This document shows positions 35,155-43,188 of a stretch of 64,000 nucleotides of DNA, in pieces (position 1 is the first letter of the stretch; every line of letters starts with the position of its first letter). The position numbers were made by a program, and so were the translations under genes. Under the pieces are notes generated by a model. That model worked only from the letters and a program-made list of their open reading frames with translations, ran no database searches and had not been told where the DNA came from. This DNA comes from JALZHR01 sp036388475 (GTDB taxonomy: Bacteria > Acidobacteriota > Blastocatellia > Pyrinomonadales > Pyrinomonadaceae). The stretch lies in contig DASVRT010000074.1 of the NCBI GenBank assembly GCA_036388475.1, positions 62,001 through 126,000 of the forward strand, written 5' to 3'.

Positions 35155-36222
35155 ATGACTGTCAAAACGAGTCTGAAAAAATCAAATAACGAGCCGCTTT
35201 CCTGCACGTCGGAAACTTCGCTGACGAAAGAGCGGCTGTTGGAGCTTTACCGTTTTGTGAAAATGACGCGAATGTTTGACGAAATTACGGTTCGTCTCAA
35301 GCGCCAGGCGAAACTGACGGGCGGCGTTTTCACGTCTTTAGGACAGGAAGCGACCGCCGTCGGAACGGCTTATGCGCTGGACGGGCAGGATTTTATCGCG
35401 CCTTTAATCCGTGACATCGGCGCGTGTTTCGTCAAAGGCATAAACCCGCGCACGATTTTCGCGCAGTATCTCGGGAAGGCGAATGCGCCTTCGCGCTCGA
35501 CCGACGTGCAGTTTCATTTCGCGGATTTGGAAAAAGGCTTTGTCGGTCCGATTTCTCACCTGGGCGATATGATTCCGGTGATGACCGGAATTTTGCTGGC
35601 GGCGCGGATGAAAAAGGAAACCAGAGTGGCGGTCGCTTATCTCGGCGAAGGCGCGTCTTCGACCGGAACGTTTCACGAAGGCGTGAATTTCGCCGCCGTG
35701 CAAAAACTTCCGCTCATCACGATTATCGAAAACAACGGCTACGCTTATTCGACGCCGGCGCGCAATCAGTGCGCCGCCGCGCATTTTGTCGATAAGGCAG
35801 TCGGCTACGGAATTCTCGGTTTATCGGTTGACGGCAACGATATTGTCGCCTGTTATGAAACAATGAAAAAAGCGGTCGAACACGCGCGCGCCGGAGGCGG
35901 CGCGGTTTTAATCGAAGCGATGACTTATCGCCGCAAAGGGCACGCCGAACACGATAATCAATCTTACGTGCCGGCGGGCGAAATTGATTTCTGGGCGCAA
36001 AATAATGACCCGATTGACCGTTTCGAACGATTTCTGACGACCGAAAAATTTGCTTCCGAAAAAGAATTAAACGAAATCGTCGCCGAGGTTTCCGCGTATC
36101 TCGAAGCGGAACTGGCGATTGCCGAAGAAGCCGGCGCGCCCGAAGCGATTTCGGCGGCTTACGAAGTTTTCGACAATCGAATCGTCGCGCCCGCTTTCAA
36201 AAAGAAAGTTTTGGAAAAATAA
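35155..36222 (+). CDS. 2-oxoacid dehydrogenase E1 alpha subunit
   Basis: The alpha chain of a thiamine-diphosphate E1; with beta it decarboxylates a 2-oxoacid and acylates E2 lipoyl groups. The 355-residue protein has the TPP motif starting GEGASSTGTF at 164 and ending ENNGYAYSTP near 197, and the phosphorylation-loop region RRKGHAEHDNQ near 262. GEG replaces the usual GDG. The sequence does not settle whether the substrate is pyruvate or a branched-chain 2-oxoacid; I lean to branched-chain type. The following gene starts at the next base. Confidence 0.88.
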   Translation: MTVKTSLKKSNNEPLSCTSETSLTKERLLELYRFVKMTRMFDEITVRLKRQAKLTGGVFTSLGQEATAVGTAYALDGQDFIAPLIRDIGACFVKGINPRTIFAQYLGKANAPSRSTDVQFHFADLEKGFVGPISHLGDMIPVMTGILLAARMKKETRVAVAYLGEGASSTGTFHEGVNFAAVQKLPLITIIENNGYAYSTPARNQCAAAHFVDKAVGYGILGLSVDGNDIVACYETMKKAVEHARAGGGAVLIEAMTYRRKGHAEHDNQSYVPAGEIDFWAQNNDPIDRFERFLTTEKFASEKELNEIVAEVSAYLEAELAIAEEAGAPEAISAAYEVFDNRIVAPAFKKKVLEK

Positions 36223-36747
36223 ATGGAATGGCTCGTCGAGAAATCAAGATACTTGCCGTTCATCGGTATTTTTTCGATGCTCGTCGGCGCGCTGGCGGCT
36301 TTTTTCGTCGGCGCGGTGAAAACGGTTCACGTTTTGCAAACCGCGGTTACACAATATATGGAAGCCGAGCCGACGCTTTACGTTTTGTTTGAAGCGCTCG
36401 ACTGTTTTCTGGTCGGCACCGGGCTGATTGTCATCGCGGTCGGGCTTTACGAGCTTTTTATCGGCGGCTTGGAAGTTCCCGACTGGATGCTGGTCAGAAG
36501 TCTGGACGAGCTGAAAGCCAAATTCGTGTTCGTGATAATTCCCGTAATGGCGGCGAAATTCGTCCAGAAAATTTTGAAACAGGACACGAGCGCGCTCGAC
36601 ACGCTGTATTACGGCGCGGCGATAGCGATAATCACGCTGGCGCTGTCGGCGTTTGTTTTCGTCAGCATCAAAGAGAAAGAAGTGGATAAAGAGCATTCCG
36701 GCGATGAAGAAGAAACGCGCGCCAAAGATTTGAAAAAGAATAAATGA
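36223..36747 (+). CDS. UPF0114 (YqhA) family membrane protein
   Basis: A 174-residue protein with three to four membrane helices (SRYLPFIGIFSMLVGALAAFF at the start, LDCFLVGTGLIVIAVGLYELFIGG in the middle, and a helix near residue 130-150). This matches the UPF0114/YqhA family. The C-terminal 25 residues are charged. It starts at the base after the E1 alpha stop, so the two are translated together. A role with the dehydrogenase is not known; the linkage is inference. Confidence 0.85.
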   Translation: MEWLVEKSRYLPFIGIFSMLVGALAAFFVGAVKTVHVLQTAVTQYMEAEPTLYVLFEALDCFLVGTGLIVIAVGLYELFIGGLEVPDWMLVRSLDELKAKFVFVIIPVMAAKFVQKILKQDTSALDTLYYGAAIAIITLALSAFVFVSIKEKEVDKEHSGDEEETRAKDLKKNK

Positions 36748-36771
36748 AGTAAACAAACGGAGGCAAAATTT

Positions 36772-37350
36772 ATGGATTTTTCTAATAACGGGCTGGGAAA
36801 TTTTAACAATCAAGACTCGCTCAGCAATTTAGTGCCGGACAGAAGCGAGCTCGAATGCGAAGAACTGTTTGCGCAAGCCGACCGCCTGCTGAACGAAGGC
36901 GCGATTATCGATGCGGTCGAAAAGCTCTCGCAAATCGTCAAGCGCAACCCGCATTTCGGCAAAGCCTACAACCATCTCGGCTGGCTCTACGAAACGAAAT
37001 ATAAAAATTACGCGCGCGCCGAAGAATATTACAAAGCCGCGATTCAGTATGCGCCGCATTACAACGCTTCTTATTTGAATTACGCCTATTTTCTCTCGAA
37101 TCTCGGACGCTTCGACGAGCTGAAAGCGCATCTCGACCGAATGGCGCAGATTCCGGGCATTGCCAAAGACACCGTCGCCAACGAATACGCCATAATGTAT
37201 GAAATGCAGGGCAATCTTCAGCAGGCGATGGATTATTATCAGAAAGCGGCGATTGTCACGCTGGACAGCGCGAAACTGGACAAATATAAAGAAGGCATCG
37301 ACCGCTGCCGCAAGAAACTGGAGATTCTGAATCCTTCAAGCAGTTTTTAA
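36772..37350 (+). CDS. TPR-repeat protein
   Basis: A 192-residue cytosolic protein with four TPR units (FGKAYNHLGWLYETKY, ARAEEYYKAAIQYAPHYN and later ones). No enzymatic motif and no signal peptide. It probably bridges proteins. It follows the YqhA-like gene by 24 nt with a good ribosome-binding site (cggaggc). Confidence 0.75.
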   Translation: MDFSNNGLGNFNNQDSLSNLVPDRSELECEELFAQADRLLNEGAIIDAVEKLSQIVKRNPHFGKAYNHLGWLYETKYKNYARAEEYYKAAIQYAPHYNASYLNYAYFLSNLGRFDELKAHLDRMAQIPGIAKDTVANEYAIMYEMQGNLQQAMDYYQKAAIVTLDSAKLDKYKEGIDRCRKKLEILNPSSSF

Positions 37351-37460
37351 TCAGTGGTCAGTATCGGCGGTCGGTTGCAAGTTGAAATAAATTCAAGAAC
37401 GCAATTTCCCCTTAACCACCGAGCACTGACCACTGATTACTGACCACTGATGACTGACCA
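37351..37460. repeat. Heptamer cassette, TPR gene to 37463 gene
   Basis: Left arm of four 7-mers starting with tcagtgg and tcagtat; right arm of six in register (ccgagca, ctgacca, ctgatta and repeats of the ctgacca type) to 37460. It starts at the base after the TPR stop and ends two bases before the ATG of the next gene, with no ribosome-binding site. Confidence 0.85.
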
Positions 37461-37462
37461 CT

Positions 37463-37906
37463 ATGCAAAGCTTTAGCAGCGTTCCGTTCAAGATTGACGA
37501 CAACTTTTCGCAGGTTGCCGGCGTCGCCAAATTTTCGGGCGCGGGCATTGTCCTTGAGTTTGAATCGAAGCTTTTCGGCATTATCAAAAGCGGCGTCAAG
37601 GAAGTCCGCCTCGCGCTGGACGACATTCTGGACGTGAAATTCAAAAAAGGAATGTTTAAACGCGGCGCGCGTATCGAAATCCGTCTGAAAAGCTTCACGA
37701 AGCTCAACGAAGTGCCGAACCGTGACGCCCGGATTACTTTAAAATTAGAACGCGACGATTTCGAGCGCGGCGCGCAAGCCGTCGAGCGTTTGCAGAAAGA
37801 TTTGAGCGAGCGCCGGGAATCGCTGCCGCCGGTGCACACGCCCGTCAGCCGTCTGTTTACCGACGAAAGCGACGAACACGAGCCGCCGGAACATAAAGAT
37901 TCATAA
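37463..37906 (+). CDS. Unrecognised 147-residue protein
   Basis: A soluble, mixed-charge protein without signal peptide or membrane helix. Its middle (KEVRLALDDILDVKFKKG near residue 45, then RGARIEIRLKSF) reads as alternating beta strands like a PH-type barrel, and the C-terminal third is a charged helix with an acidic, His-rich tail. I do not recognise a family. The ATG directly follows a heptamer array and has no Shine-Dalgarno sequence. Confidence 0.6.
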   Translation: MQSFSSVPFKIDDNFSQVAGVAKFSGAGIVLEFESKLFGIIKSGVKEVRLALDDILDVKFKKGMFKRGARIEIRLKSFTKLNEVPNRDARITLKLERDDFERGAQAVERLQKDLSERRESLPPVHTPVSRLFTDESDEHEPPEHKDS

Positions 37907-37908
37907 AA

Positions 37909-37963
37909 GCTTGCGGTCTTTGCCGATTCTTTCAGGTAACGGCAAGCGGCTGACGGCAATATT
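37909..37963. repeat. Degenerate heptamer pair
   Basis: Right arm in register: gtaacgg, caagcgg, ctgacgg, caatatt (37936-37963). Left arm gcttgcg, gtctttg (37909-37922). Complementarity is limited to about 6-8 bp. Weaker than the other cassettes. Confidence 0.5.
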
Positions 37964-37994
37964 TTTATGATTCAAAGTTAGAAGAGGAGCATCT

Positions 37995-38666
37995 ATGAAG
38001 CGCATACTTCGTGAAAACGGGCTTTCTATTGTTTGGCTTGGGTTGTTCTTTGTCGCCTTAATAGCAGGGCAAACCGTTTCCGGTTATCTTCAATACAATG
38101 AGGAACAGCGAGACCATCGACAAGCCGAAGTCAGTTATTTCGAGTATCTGACGACGCCGCACTTTGTCGAAGCGACGATGGAGAATTGGGAATCGGAGTT
38201 TTTGCAGATGTTTTTGTTCATAACGCTGACCTCGTTTCTGTATCAGAAAGGGTCTGCCGAATCGAAAAAACTCGACGAGGAGGAAGCCGTTGACCGCGAA
38301 CCGCGACAGTCGAAAGACAAGAAAGACGCGCCGTTTCCGGTGCGTAAAGGCGGCGTGATACTCAAGCTTTACGAATATTCGTTAAGCCTGGCTTTCCTGA
38401 TATTGTTCATAATCTGCTTCTTCCTGCACGCGGCGGGCGGCGCGCGCGAATATAATCAGGAACAGTTGGAACACGGAAGCGCCGGGCTGGTATCGACGCT
38501 TCAATACCTGGCGGGCTCGCGTTTTTGGTTCGAATCTTTCCAGAACTGGCAGAGCGAGTTTTTAGCCGTCGGATTGATGGTGGTTCTTTCGATTTGGTTA
38601 CGACAGAAAGGCTCGCCCGAATCAAAGCCGGTCGATGCCCCGCACAGTCAAACCGGCAAAGAATAA
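37995..38666 (+). CDS. DUF6766 membrane protein with internal duplication
   Basis: A 223-residue protein with four membrane helices arranged as two similar halves. The first half has NWESEFLQMFLF and ends YQKGSAESK; the second has NWQSEFLAVGLM and ends RQKGSPESK, so the gene arose by duplication. A charged loop (about 95-115) connects the two. This matches DUF6766. Function unknown. It has an aagaggag ribosome-binding site and is the last gene before the promoter region of E1 beta. Confidence 0.8.
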   Translation: MKRILRENGLSIVWLGLFFVALIAGQTVSGYLQYNEEQRDHRQAEVSYFEYLTTPHFVEATMENWESEFLQMFLFITLTSFLYQKGSAESKKLDEEEAVDREPRQSKDKKDAPFPVRKGGVILKLYEYSLSLAFLILFIICFFLHAAGGAREYNQEQLEHGSAGLVSTLQYLAGSRFWFESFQNWQSEFLAVGLMVVLSIWLRQKGSPESKPVDAPHSQTGKE

Positions 38667-38752
38667 GGTTTCGGATCAATTCCGTCGGGCGGCTGCAAAA
38701 CAGAAGTCGCCGGGGCGCGGGTCGCGGCTGAAAATATCCGCCGGAATTGTAA

Positions 38753-38758
38753 TATAAT
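38753..38758 (+). promoter_or_regulatory. Consensus -10 box before E1 beta
   Basis: A perfect TATAAT 40 nt upstream of the ATG at 38799. A clear -35 box is not visible. The 132-nt gap also has caattccg/cggaattg arms around 60 nt. It suggests that E1 beta can be expressed on its own. Confidence 0.35.
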
Positions 38759-38798
38759 TAAGAGACTCAAATAAATCTATAAAAATTAATCAACAATA

Positions 38799-39806
38799 AT
38801 GGCGGCAACGGCAAAAACGGAAACAAAAGGCTTAACCTTAATCGAAGCGATTCGACAGGGCATCTGGGAAGAAATGACGCGCGACGAGAGCGTTTTCGTC
38901 ATCGGCGAAGACATCGGCGCATACGGCGGCGCGTTTAAATTGACCGAAGGTTTTATCGAGCATTTCGGCGCGGAAAGAATGATTGACACGCCGATTTCCG
39001 AAGCGGCGATTGTCGGCGCGGCGTGCGGCGCGGCGCTGATGGGAATGAAGCCGGTCGCGGAATTTCAGTTTATCGACTTTATCTCGTGCGGCTTCGATAT
39101 GCTGACGAATTACGCGGCGAAATCGCGTTATCGCGGCTGCGGCTCGATTCAGGCGGTTTTTCGCGGTCCGTGCGGTTCGGGCGTGCGCGGCGGTCCGTTT
39201 CACTCTTTGAATGCCGAAGCTTTTTTTATGAACACCGCCGGGCTGAAAATGGTCGAGCCTTCGACCGCGTACGACGCGAAAGGCTTAATCAAAGCGGCAA
39301 TCCGCGACCCCGACCCGGTTTTGTTTTTTGAACACAAAAAGCTTTATCGCCTGCCGCGACTGCGCGAAGAATTGCCCGCCGACGATTACATCGTCGAAAT
39401 CGGCAAGGCGCGAACGGCGCGGACAGGTAAAGATTTATCAATCATCACTTTCGGCGCGCAGGTTTTAAACGCGCTGGACGCCGCCGATACGCTGGAAAAA
39501 GAAGACGGCTTGCAGGTTGAAGTCATTGATTTGCGCTCCCTTGCGCCGCTCGACAAAGAAGCGATTTTAGCGACGGTGAAAAAAACGAATCGCGTTCTGG
39601 TTTTGCACGAAGCCAGTTTGACGGGCGGAATCGGCGGCGAGATTTCCGCCATTATCGCCGAGGAAGCCTTTGAATGGCTCGACGCACCCGTCATTCGCGT
39701 CGCCTCGATTGACGCGCCCGTCCCGTTTGCGCCGCAGATGGAAGATTATTATCTGCCGCAGCTTTCGGAGATTATCGAAGCGGTGCGGCGTTTGGCGAAA
39801 TATTAA
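38799..39806 (+). CDS. 2-oxoacid dehydrogenase E1 beta subunit
   Basis: The partner of the E1 alpha at 35155; residues in the E1 beta pattern include VFVIGEDIGAYGGAFKLTEG near residue 33, TPISEAAIVGAACGAALMGMKPVAEFQF near 68-95, and FHSLNAEAFFMNTAGLKMVEPS near 139-160. The C-terminal half (transketolase C domain) has LSIITFGAQV and LHEASLTGGIGGEI. The 335-residue length is typical. It lies 2.6 kb from E1 alpha, a rare separation, with four unrelated genes between. Substrate class open, as for E1 alpha. Confidence 0.9.
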   Translation: MAATAKTETKGLTLIEAIRQGIWEEMTRDESVFVIGEDIGAYGGAFKLTEGFIEHFGAERMIDTPISEAAIVGAACGAALMGMKPVAEFQFIDFISCGFDMLTNYAAKSRYRGCGSIQAVFRGPCGSGVRGGPFHSLNAEAFFMNTAGLKMVEPSTAYDAKGLIKAAIRDPDPVLFFEHKKLYRLPRLREELPADDYIVEIGKARTARTGKDLSIITFGAQVLNALDAADTLEKEDGLQVEVIDLRSLAPLDKEAILATVKKTNRVLVLHEASLTGGIGGEISAIIAEEAFEWLDAPVIRVASIDAPVPFAPQMEDYYLPQLSEIIEAVRRLAKY

Positions 39807-39825
39807 ACGACGGCATTTAAAATTT

Positions 39826-40350
39826 ATGAAAAAATTGAAAATTTTATTTTTGTGCTGCGCTTTGATTTTATCGTCGTTCGATTTCATCGAAAGCAAAGAC
39901 CGGCGGGAAATAAAAATAGCGCCTGCCGCGCCGACCGTTCCGAATGAAATTCCGAACATATTTCGCCCGATTGGCAATTTATTTAAACGGCTTCTCGGAA
40001 TAAAGCGGAAACCCGTTTATTGTCCGCCGCCGGCTTTGGTCAAAAATCTTATGTTGGACAAAACGGAGGTATTTTCAAATTGTTCGGCAGACGGAAAATC
40101 CTGTTCGGATAATACTCAGGCAATAGAGGTTTTGACCGAAGGATACGACGCGGAAAATGACGTTTTGACTTATGTTTACAAAGTTTCCGGCGGCGAGATT
40201 ATCGGAACGGGCACAAAAGTTAAGTGGAATTTGTCCGGCGTCAAGCCCGGAACTTATACGATTACTGCCGGAGTTGACGACGGCTGCGGCGTCTGCGGAA
40301 AGACGGAAACGAAAGAAATCAAAGTCATCGAATGTCCGAACTGCAATTAG
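39826..40350 (+). CDS. Exported protein with PKD-like Cys-rich domain
   Basis: A 174-residue exported protein. Signal peptide at about 1-22. The mature part includes CPPPALVKNLMLDKTEV and then a beta-sandwich domain with VLTYVYKVSGGEIIGTGTKVKWNLSGV followed by DDGCGVCGKTETK and a final ECPNCN. This domain is widespread in exported proteins of Blastocatellia, often with OmpA domains. It starts 19 nt after E1 beta without strong ribosome-binding sequence. The next start lies inside its end. Confidence 0.72.
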   Translation: MKKLKILFLCCALILSSFDFIESKDRREIKIAPAAPTVPNEIPNIFRPIGNLFKRLLGIKRKPVYCPPPALVKNLMLDKTEVFSNCSADGKSCSDNTQAIEVLTEGYDAENDVLTYVYKVSGGEIIGTGTKVKWNLSGVKPGTYTITAGVDDGCGVCGKTETKEIKVIECPNCN

Positions 40351-40778
40351 GAAAACTCGAAAGCGTTCACGGCATCTCGCCGGTTTTTATGCAGCGCGCG
40401 GCGGTCGTCGCCGTGCTTTCCTTCATCTTTTTCGTGGCGATGTTCATCGCTTTTTCGATTCGGCAAAACATCGGTTATTTTCTGCTGGCGACGGCTTTTC
40501 TGCTCGTCCAGCTGCTGACGCTTTTCGGCTGGCTGAGAGCGCGGCGCACGGAATTTAAAATTTACGAAAACGGGTTTTCATACAAAAAACAAACCTGCCG
40601 GTGGGACGAAATCGAAGCGATGGCGGTCAAAACGGAAAGCCGCTTGGTCGGCGGCGCGAAAATCAATTGCGAAATCCGCAAAACGAACGGCGAGAAAATT
40701 GTTTTAAACGAAGCGCTTCACGGTATTGATAAAATTATGGAGCGAATCAGCGCCGAAATCGAGAAAAGAAGCGAATGA
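40332..40778 (+). CDS. Two-helix membrane protein (DUF6585-like)
   Basis: A 148-residue protein with two membrane helices (AAVVAVLSFIFFVAMFIAF then FLLATAFLLVQLLTLFGWL) followed by a PH-like soluble part (FKIYENGFSYKKQTCRWDEIEAM near 75-95). It overlaps the previous gene by 19 nt. Similarity to DUF6585 is from memory. Its role is unknown. Confidence 0.6.
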   Translation: MSELQLGKLESVHGISPVFMQRAAVVAVLSFIFFVAMFIAFSIRQNIGYFLLATAFLLVQLLTLFGWLRARRTEFKIYENGFSYKKQTCRWDEIEAMAVKTESRLVGGAKINCEIRKTNGEKIVLNEALHGIDKIMERISAEIEKRSE

Positions 40779-40780
40779 AA

Positions 40781-40815
40781 TGGCAAAACGCAAATGCAAA
40801 ATGAAAATGGAAGAC
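40781..40815. repeat. Left heptamer arm flanking the 21-nt array
   Basis: Five 7-mers in register (tggcaaa, acgcaaa, tgcaaaa, tgaaaat, ggaagac). They start 2 nt after the stop of the gene at 40332 and are complementary to the right arm at 41060-41101. The 244 nt between the two arms hold the 21-nt array. Confidence 0.8.
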
Positions 40816-40872
40816 GGAGTTTTCGTTCGCTTCCTTGTATGCATTAAATACAAATTCATCGTTTTATGAAGA

Positions 40873-40927
40873 AAAACGGCGTTTGGAAGCGTTAAAATGC
40901 GAAATTAACGCTTCCAAACGCCGTTTT
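40873..40927. repeat. Perfect 23-bp inverted repeat
   Basis: Arms 40873-40895 and 40905-40927 are exact complements around a 9-nt loop. No T-run follows. The right arm is also the first unit of the 21-nt array, so the repeat arose through inversion of one unit. Confidence 0.9.
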
Positions 40928-41055
40928 AATGTTTTCAAATCGCGTTCTAACGCTTTTAAATGACGTTTTAATGCTTCCAAACGCCGTTTGATAACTTTCA
41001 AATCTGATTCGATAACTTACAAACGCCGGATGTAAGCTTACAAATATCATTTTCC
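40909..41055. repeat. Seven in-register 21-nt tandem repeats
   Basis: Units begin at 40909, 40930, 40951, 40972, 40993, 41014 and 41035. Units 1 and 4 are nearly identical, the others diverge gradually. On the minus strand the units read as heptads of the type LKRRLEA, LKRHLKA, LERDLKT and IKRRLEA; the open frame runs 41016 to 40864 (50 residues and a stop) but has no ATG. On the + strand there are stops in each unit. Confidence 0.85.
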
Positions 41056-41059
41056 GCTT

Positions 41060-41101
41060 TGGCTTTTGCCCTTTGCCTTTTACCTTTTGCCCTGACTGTC
41101 G
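41060..41101. repeat. Right heptamer arm flanking the 21-nt array
   Basis: Six 7-mers in register (tggcttt, tgccctt, tgccttt, taccttt, tgccctg, actgtcg). Complement of the left arm at 40781. The ATG of E2 is 86 nt downstream. Confidence 0.8.
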
Positions 41102-41186
41102 TTTTCATCGTCAAAATTTTCTAGTATTCTGTTATCAGTATTATTCAAATTTATATAGCAATCATTTATTGGAAAACGGAGAATTT

Positions 41187-43079
41187 ATGAGCGTAGAAGT
41201 TGTGATGCCGCAGATGGGCGAATCCATTACGGAAGGAACTATTTCAAAATGGCTGAAAGCGGTTGGCGATAAAATCGAACGCGACGAGCCGATTCTGGAA
41301 ATTTCCACCGATAAAGTCGATGCCGAAGTTCCGGCTCCGGCGGCGGGCGTTTTGCTGGAAATTCGCCATAACGAAGGCGAAACCGTGGAAGTCGGAACCG
41401 CTCTGGCGATTATCGGCGAAGAAGGCGAAAGCTCGGCAAACGGGAATCAGCCGTCAGCCGTCAGCCGTCAGCCCGAAGCGGCGAAAGCTGACGAACCACA
41501 ACCCGTTAGTGAGGAAGCTCGACCGGAGCCTGTCGCGCAGACGCAAACCGCGACCGTCTCCGACGGCAGCCAGACGCAAGCAGCAACGGCGACGGCAACT
41601 GCCGCAAGCGCGGACGCAACCGAAATCGTGATGCCGCAGATGGGCGAATCCATTACCGAGGGCACGATTTCAAAATGGCTGAAAGCGGTCGGCGATAAAA
41701 TCGAACGCGACGAGCCGATTTTGGAAATTTCCACCGATAAAGTTGACGCGGAAGTCCCAAGCCCAGCCGCCGGAACGCTTTTGGAAATCCTTCATCAGGA
41801 AGGCGAAACGGTCGAAGTCGGAACGGTTTTAGCGATGGTCGGAAGTCAAAACGGCGCGGCGGTTTCACAATCTGCGCCCGCCGCGCAAAAACAAGCCGTT
41901 GAAACAACGGCGCAGGCTTCCGGCGCGGACGCGTCGAGCGCGCCGCAGGCGAAAGCCGAAGTCCAAAGCCCGCCGACCGGAGAACAGCCGCCGCCGCAAA
42001 ACGTTTCGGAAACGGCGGGCAGAAGCTACGATTACGACCGACCGGAAGCGAAACAGGAAGCGCAGGCGGCAGCTTCAAACGGCGAAAAATCCGTCGAAGA
42101 ACTGCGCCGGACGAAATCCAGCCCGCTCGTTCGCAATATCGCCAAAGAACACGGCATCGATTTATCGCGAATTTCGGGCAGCGGTATGAGCGGGCGCGTG
42201 ACGAAAAAAGATATTCTGTCTTTTATCGAATCCGGCGCGGCTCTGAAACCGCAGGATTTGCTGCGCAAAGACGCGCCGGTCGCGCCGCAGATTACGCCGA
42301 CCACCGCGCAGCCGCAAATTGTTCAGCAGCCTGCGCAGCGCGCGCCATACGCCGCGCCGCAGGTTGCCGCGTCGGTCGGCGATAGAGTCGAGCCGATGTC
42401 GATGATGCGCAAGAAAATTGCCGAGCATATGACGTTCTCGAAACAGACTTCGGCGCACGTGACGAGCGTTTACGAAATCGATATGACGAACGTCGCGCGC
42501 TTTCGCGAGCGTAACAAAGCGGAATTTCAATCGCGTTATGGCACGAAATTGACGTTTATGCCGTTTATCTTTCAGGCGACGACCGCCGCGCTCAGAAAAT
42601 TTCCGGTCGTCAACGCGCAGGTTTCCGGCGAGCAGATTATCTACAAAGGCGACATCAATCTCGGAATGGCGGTCGCGCTCGATTGGGGCTTGATTGTTCC
42701 GGTTATCAAACGCGCCGATGCGCTTTCGCTTTCCGGCTTGGCGGCGGCGGCGAATGATTTGGCTGACCGCGCGCGAACGAAAAAATTAATGCCGGACGAA
42801 GTGGCGGGCGGAACGTTTACGATTACGAATCCGGGCGTTTTCGGCGGATTGTTCGGCACGCCGATTATCAATCAGCCGCAAGTCGCTATCCTATGCGTCG
42901 GCACCATCGAAAAACGCCCGAAAGTTATCACCACGCCGGAAGGCGACGACGTCATCGCGATTCGCTCGATGGCTTATTTCGCTTTGACTTTCGACCATCG
43001 CATCGTGGACGGCGCGGACGCGGAAAAATTCCTTTCCTTTATGAAGCAGTATCTGGAAACGACGCAGTTTAGTCTTTAA
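41187..43079 (+). CDS. Dihydrolipoamide acyltransferase (E2) with two lipoyl domains
   Basis: E2 forms the core of the dehydrogenase complex and carries acyl groups to CoA. The 630-residue protein starts at the ATG at 41187 (ribosome-binding site cggagaa). It has two near-identical lipoyl domains with lipoyl-Lys at 43 and 185 (STDKVDAE), a peripheral-subunit binding domain near 310-345 (SSPLVRNIAKEHGIDLSRISGSG), and a catalytic domain ending in HRIVDG with His604 and Asp608. The linker between the lipoyl domains contains a heptamer repeat at 41448. E1 beta lies 1.4 kb upstream. The domain layout fits a branched-chain or 2-oxoglutarate type enzyme; E1 makes branched-chain or pyruvate more likely. 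Confidence 0.92.
   Translation: MSVEVVMPQMGESITEGTISKWLKAVGDKIERDEPILEISTDKVDAEVPAPAAGVLLEIRHNEGETVEVGTALAIIGEEGESSANGNQPSAVSRQPEAAKADEPQPVSEEARPEPVAQTQTATVSDGSQTQAATATATAASADATEIVMPQMGESITEGTISKWLKAVGDKIERDEPILEISTDKVDAEVPSPAAGTLLEILHQEGETVEVGTVLAMVGSQNGAAVSQSAPAAQKQAVETTAQASGADASSAPQAKAEVQSPPTGEQPPPQNVSETAGRSYDYDRPEAKQEAQAAASNGEKSVEELRRTKSSPLVRNIAKEHGIDLSRISGSGMSGRVTKKDILSFIESGAALKPQDLLRKDAPVAPQITPTTAQPQIVQQPAQRAPYAAPQVAASVGDRVEPMSMMRKKIAEHMTFSKQTSAHVTSVYEIDMTNVARFRERNKAEFQSRYGTKLTFMPFIFQATTAALRKFPVVNAQVSGEQIIYKGDINLGMAVALDWGLIVPVIKRADALSLSGLAAAANDLADRARTKKLMPDEVAGGTFTITNPGVFGGLFGTPIINQPQVAILCVGTIEKRPKVITTPEGDDVIAIRSMAYFALTFDHRIVDGADAEKFLSFMKQYLETTQFSL
41448..41475. repeat. Heptamer repeat inside the E2 gene linker
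   Basis: Three exact cagccgt copies and a fourth (cagcccg) in register, coding for QPSAVSRQPE in the Pro/Ala/Gln-rich hinge after the first lipoyl domain. Same 7-nt design as the intergenic cassettes, but within a gene. Confidence 0.85.
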
Positions 43080-43082
43080 ATA

Positions 43083-43188
43083 AGCGGTAAACGGAAAGTG
43101 GTAAGTTCGTTTCTTTCACTTACCACTTTCCGTTTAGCACGCAAGATTCACAACTCAAAATTCACAACTTACCACTTACCACTTTTAA
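43083..43188. repeat. Heptamer cassette after E2, extended right arm
   Basis: Left arm 43083-43110 (agcggta, aacggaa, agtggta, agttcgt). Right side is an unbroken run of ten in-register 7-mers from 43119 to 43188 (cttacca, ctttccg, tttagca and further ttcacaa/cttacca units). The first three pair with the left arm. It follows the E2 stop by 3 nt. Confidence 0.88.

Noticed and set aside
40864..41016. A gene call for the minus-strand heptad ORF
   Set aside because: No start codon with a ribosome-binding site; coding potential could come from the repeat alone. Kept only as a finding.
40781..41101. CRISPR array
   Set aside because: Repeats are contiguous 21-mers without unique spacers, and no cas gene is in the window.
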